Assembly (NCBI GenBank): GCA_946404685.1
Contig: CAMJEK010000005.1
Span: 1-34,291 of the forward strand
Reading direction: 5' to 3'
DNA: 34,291 nucleotides
DNA from: an uncultured Candidatus Saccharibacteria bacterium
Lineage (GTDB): Bacteria; Patescibacteriota; Saccharimonadia; Saccharimonadales; Saccharimonadaceae
The notes beneath the pieces were generated by a model, which saw nothing but the letters and a program-made list of their open reading frames with translations, ran no database searches and was not told the DNA's origin. A program made the position numbers and the translations under genes. Below, one piece after another: positions 31,544 through 34,291 of the stretch. Position 1 is the stretch's first letter. Each line of letters starts with the position of its first letter.

Positions 31544-34162
31544 GTGGAGAAAAAGTGGAGTCTTTCTATTGCTGTTAAGGGCCTTTTTGTCTCCGCATTC
31601 TTCTCTACTATCTTCGGCGTAGCAAACGCTAGCGCATATACGGTTACCTATAACGCCAATGGCGCACTTTTTGATAACGGACAAGAAACAAATATAGTCG
31701 AATACGACGACGATCATAATGTAGTCTCTGGCGAATATAAATTGCCTGAAATGGGCAACCCAGACATCTATGAATTATTCTGGTCTGCTGACGTAGTTGG
31801 CAAGAAGCCAATCGAAATCGACACGATTAGTTCTGATACTACTGTTTATGCGCAATATAGTAATGTCGTTTGGAATTATGGATACACTGGTGGCGAGCAG
31901 ACTTTTACGCTCCCATATAGTAAGTATGTTCGCTATGAGCTTTGGGGTGCTGAAGGTGGTAAGACAAATGATTCTTTGATTGGGGCCTACGGTGGTTATT
32001 CGTCTGGTTTTGCGCGTTTCAATATTAATACTACTATTTTTATTAATAATGGCGAAGCGGGCGGTATTACTCCGACCTATACATATAACGGTGGTGGTAT
32101 CCCGACGCCTAACGCTGCGCAGAGATACGGAGGAGCTGGTGGCGGTGCTACCCATATCGCTACTATATCTGGTTTGTTGTCAGAGTTAGTGGATAATAAA
32201 GATAAAGTTTTAGTTGTTGCTGGTGGAGCCGGAGGTTCTACCTATAATAATGCATCACTGAGAGTTGGGGGTTCCGGCGGTGGATTCCGAGGTCAAAATG
32301 GATTAGGGGCACGCTTTAGGGGAAATGGTGGCACTCAGACGGCTGGAGGAGCTAATCAAGGTATTAGTCCTTACGACGGTAGGAGTGCTGGTTTCGGAAT
32401 TGGCGGCAACGCCGAAATAGGTGCTAGCACGCCTTATGTCGGCGGAGGCGGAGGTGCTGGTTGGTATGGCGGTTCTGGCGGTGGATATGCAGGAGACGCT
32501 CAGAGCAATGGTTCAGGTGGCGGCGGCTCTGGCTATATTGCTAGCGCTGATATTGTCGATGGCGTGATGTATGGCTACGACGTTCCTACTAGCGACGAGC
32601 CTTCGACGCTAACTTATTCGACAGACAATTATTCTGATGCCGCAACGTCCAAATACGCAAAACAAGGTAACGGCTATACGAGAGCTTCTATTATTCGCCC
32701 AACCATTACTTATAAGTGGGGCGACAATGAGGAGAGTATGACTATTGTTTATCGCGAGAAAGCAAGTATCGATGATATTGCTCAGTCACGTACGGCGAAA
32801 GTTGGTTACAACTTCGTATGGCAATTAAAAGGCGCAGACTACGACTTCGATACTCCGGTGACTGAAGATATCGAACTAGTCGGCAAATACACCCTAACCG
32901 CTTATAACCTAACTTACGATCTTAATGGTGGTGTACTTTCCGAGTTAAATCCATCCACTTACACGATCGAATCTAGCGATATCACTCTCAATAATCCAAC
33001 CAAAGATTACTATACTTTCCTCGGTTGGAGTGGTACCGGTCTTACCGGCAACCGTAATAATAATGTCACAATTCCGAAAGGATCTATCGGCGACCGTAGT
33101 TATGAAGCTAACTATACCGCAATTCCATACACTATTACATACATTCTTGATGGCGGCACAAATGACGCCAATAACCCGACCGCTTATACTTACGAATCAA
33201 ATGAAATTAATATCGTAGCGCCGACTCGCGAAGGCTATACTTTCACTGGCTGGAGTGGCACAGATTTGACTGGCGAAGATAATATGACTATTACTATTCC
33301 AATCGAATCCTATGGAAACCGAGAATATGCCGCTCATTGGAGCATTATCCAATATACGGCAACATTTGACGTCAATGGCGGCACCGCTATCGATCCATCA
33401 ACTATCACCAGCGATTACGGCGTAGCTTTTGGCACGCTCCCAACCACTTCTCGCACTGGTTACGACTTTGACGGTTGGTTCACTGAACAAACTGGCGGCA
33501 CCAAGATTTCTGATACTACTACCATGCCAGCCGAAGATCATACTTACTACGCTCATTGGGAAATCATCAACTACACCATTGAATATGATTTAGGTGGTGC
33601 AGATATGGATGCCGCGCCAACTAACGACGCGTCTAACCCTGCAAGCTATACAGTGAATGATTCGAACATTACTCTCGGCGCTGCAACTCCAGGCGATACC
33701 TGGCATTACTTTGTTGGCTGGGCGTTAGACCGAGATACCGAAGATGGACTAACGGACAACTTCGTAATTGATACTTCCGAAATGAAGAGTATTAAGGTCT
33801 ATGCAATCTTCCAAGCTAACCCATACACTGTAACTATCGATCCGGCAAACGGTGAAGCCGAAACCGTGAAATCTATTCGTGGTGATGAGGAGATTGGCGA
33901 ACTTCCAACCCCAACAAAAGATGGCTACGACTTCCTCGGTTGGTTCTATGGCAACAAACAGGTGGATGAACACTTCCATCCACGCAGCGACGCAAGAATC
34001 GTTGCACATTGGGAAGAAATCCCAATGGTGCCAAACACTGGTGTAAATTCTATGCCAGATACTGGTGATGCAATCCTAGATAACGTCATGGCTTTCGCAG
34101 TCGGAGTATTTGTCCTATTCGCGGTTTCACTACGCACCCGCAAGACTGAAAGGGAAATCTAG
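31544..34162 (+). CDS. Sortase-anchored surface protein with glycine-rich domain and InlB repeats
   Basis: This is an 872-residue exported protein. A signal peptide ends at about residue 30 (ANASA-YT). One InlB-type repeat is followed by a large glycine-rich domain (about 110-380) that starts 'GGEQTFTLPYSKYVRYELWGAEGG', similar in outline to the glycine-rich domain of ALK-like receptors and bacterial relatives. Six further InlB/Flg_new-like repeats follow, each ending in forms such as YAAHW, YYAHW or IVAHW. The C-terminus has VPNTG (829) and MPDTG (837), a hydrophobic helix and RTRK: a sortase sorting signal of variant type. I choose GTG 31544, with AAAGG six bases upstream; TTG 31538 is possible. 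Confidence 0.87.
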   Translation: MEKKWSLSIAVKGLFVSAFFSTIFGVANASAYTVTYNANGALFDNGQETNIVEYDDDHNVVSGEYKLPEMGNPDIYELFWSADVVGKKPIEIDTISSDTTVYAQYSNVVWNYGYTGGEQTFTLPYSKYVRYELWGAEGGKTNDSLIGAYGGYSSGFARFNINTTIFINNGEAGGITPTYTYNGGGIPTPNAAQRYGGAGGGATHIATISGLLSELVDNKDKVLVVAGGAGGSTYNNASLRVGGSGGGFRGQNGLGARFRGNGGTQTAGGANQGISPYDGRSAGFGIGGNAEIGASTPYVGGGGGAGWYGGSGGGYAGDAQSNGSGGGGSGYIASADIVDGVMYGYDVPTSDEPSTLTYSTDNYSDAATSKYAKQGNGYTRASIIRPTITYKWGDNEESMTIVYREKASIDDIAQSRTAKVGYNFVWQLKGADYDFDTPVTEDIELVGKYTLTAYNLTYDLNGGVLSELNPSTYTIESSDITLNNPTKDYYTFLGWSGTGLTGNRNNNVTIPKGSIGDRSYEANYTAIPYTITYILDGGTNDANNPTAYTYESNEINIVAPTREGYTFTGWSGTDLTGEDNMTITIPIESYGNREYAAHWSIIQYTATFDVNGGTAIDPSTITSDYGVAFGTLPTTSRTGYDFDGWFTEQTGGTKISDTTTMPAEDHTYYAHWEIINYTIEYDLGGADMDAAPTNDASNPASYTVNDSNITLGAATPGDTWHYFVGWALDRDTEDGLTDNFVIDTSEMKSIKVYAIFQANPYTVTIDPANGEAETVKSIRGDEEIGELPTPTKDGYDFLGWFYGNKQVDEHFHPRSDARIVAHWEEIPMVPNTGVNSMPDTGDAILDNVMAFAVGVFVLFAVSLRTRKTEREI

Positions 34163-34167
34163 TAATA

Positions 34168-34233
34168 GGTGCGAGTTTGGCCTCGCAAGCTCGGCCAATT
34201 CGCCTTCGGCGAGCGAACTGCGTTCTCCTCGCC
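34168..34233. other. Structured element between stop codon and terminator (element B)
   Basis: GCGAG (34171-34175) pairs with CTCGC (34228-34232) around three hairpins: TTGGCC/GGCCAA (34177-34182, 34193-34198), TCGCC/GGCGA (34200-34204, 34208-34212) and GAAC/GTTC (34215-34218, 34222-34225). The order, the last GAAC-GTTC hairpin with a 3-nt loop, and the palindromic terminator beyond match element A at 10671-10793. Confidence 0.6.
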
Positions 34234-34244
34234 TCTCGTATAGT

Positions 34245-34287
34245 CAGAAAATAAAATAAACCCCGTTGGGGTTTGTTTTATTTTCTG
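34245..34287. terminator. Long palindromic bidirectional terminator
   Basis: A 20-bp stem: CCCC/GGGG core around GTT, extended by AT-rich arms (34245-34260 with 34272-34287), one G-U pair. The same design as 10803-10842. Confidence 0.88.
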
Positions 34288-34291
34288 GTGA

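Overview
The window is a dense, plasmid-free stretch of a small bacterial chromosome. It most likely comes from the Candidate Phyla Radiation, with Candidatus Saccharibacteria (TM7) the best fit. This is inferred from gene content and style: three FemAB-type ligases, one complete type IV pilus cluster, secreted FISUMP/InlB-repeat proteins, almost no biosynthetic genes, very tight packing, and many promoters whose extended -10 box (TGnTATAAT) sits only 6-7 nt before the start codon. TGA is used as a stop, which argues against the UGA-recoding groups (Absconditabacteria, Gracilibacteria).

Bases 1-5470: PAP2-type phosphatase, HIT hydrolase, valS, convergent tdk, then a pair of unknown ~100-residue proteins behind very strong Shine-Dalgarno sites and a structured leader. 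A gene-poor stretch (about 4980-5466) ends in two tandem hairpin repeats with compensatory changes. Bases 5467-10800: a solo transposase N-terminal domain translationally coupled to femX1, convergent with the minus-strand run tsaD-femX3-femX2, and divergent rlmH followed by a highly structured element. Bases 10800-12120: a zinc-ribbon gene, a 47-residue membrane protein, decayed SEC-C gene tails and tRNA-Gln(UUG). Bases 12203-17198: ftsK, a TetR-like regulator whose first codons contain an intrinsic terminator, then rpsF-ssb-rpsR-efp-tlyA, with a probable S6:S18 autoregulatory hairpin in the rpsF leader.

Bases 17289-20138 encode a secreted protein with two FISUMP domains and three InlB repeats. 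Bases 20220-29198 hold the pilus system: pilM-pilN-pilO-small membrane protein-pilB, then pilT-pilC from an internal promoter, a (TA)15 tract, convergent pilin and the prepilin peptidase pilD. Then come a XerC/D recombinase, divergent ndk, a second pair of unknown small proteins, and a sortase-anchored surface protein with a glycine-rich domain and InlB repeats.

The genes suggest a cell-surface and attachment theme: pilus retraction and extension, two large adhesin-like proteins, peptidoglycan-bridge ligases and lipid-phosphate recycling, embedded among translation and chromosome-segregation genes. The most novel signals are (i) two homologous-looking structured elements placed between a stop codon and a palindromic terminator (10671-10793 and 34168-34233), (ii) the covarying hairpin pair at 5331-5430, and (iii) the two small-gene pairs with hyper-strong ribosome sites in a genome that otherwise favours leaderless starts.
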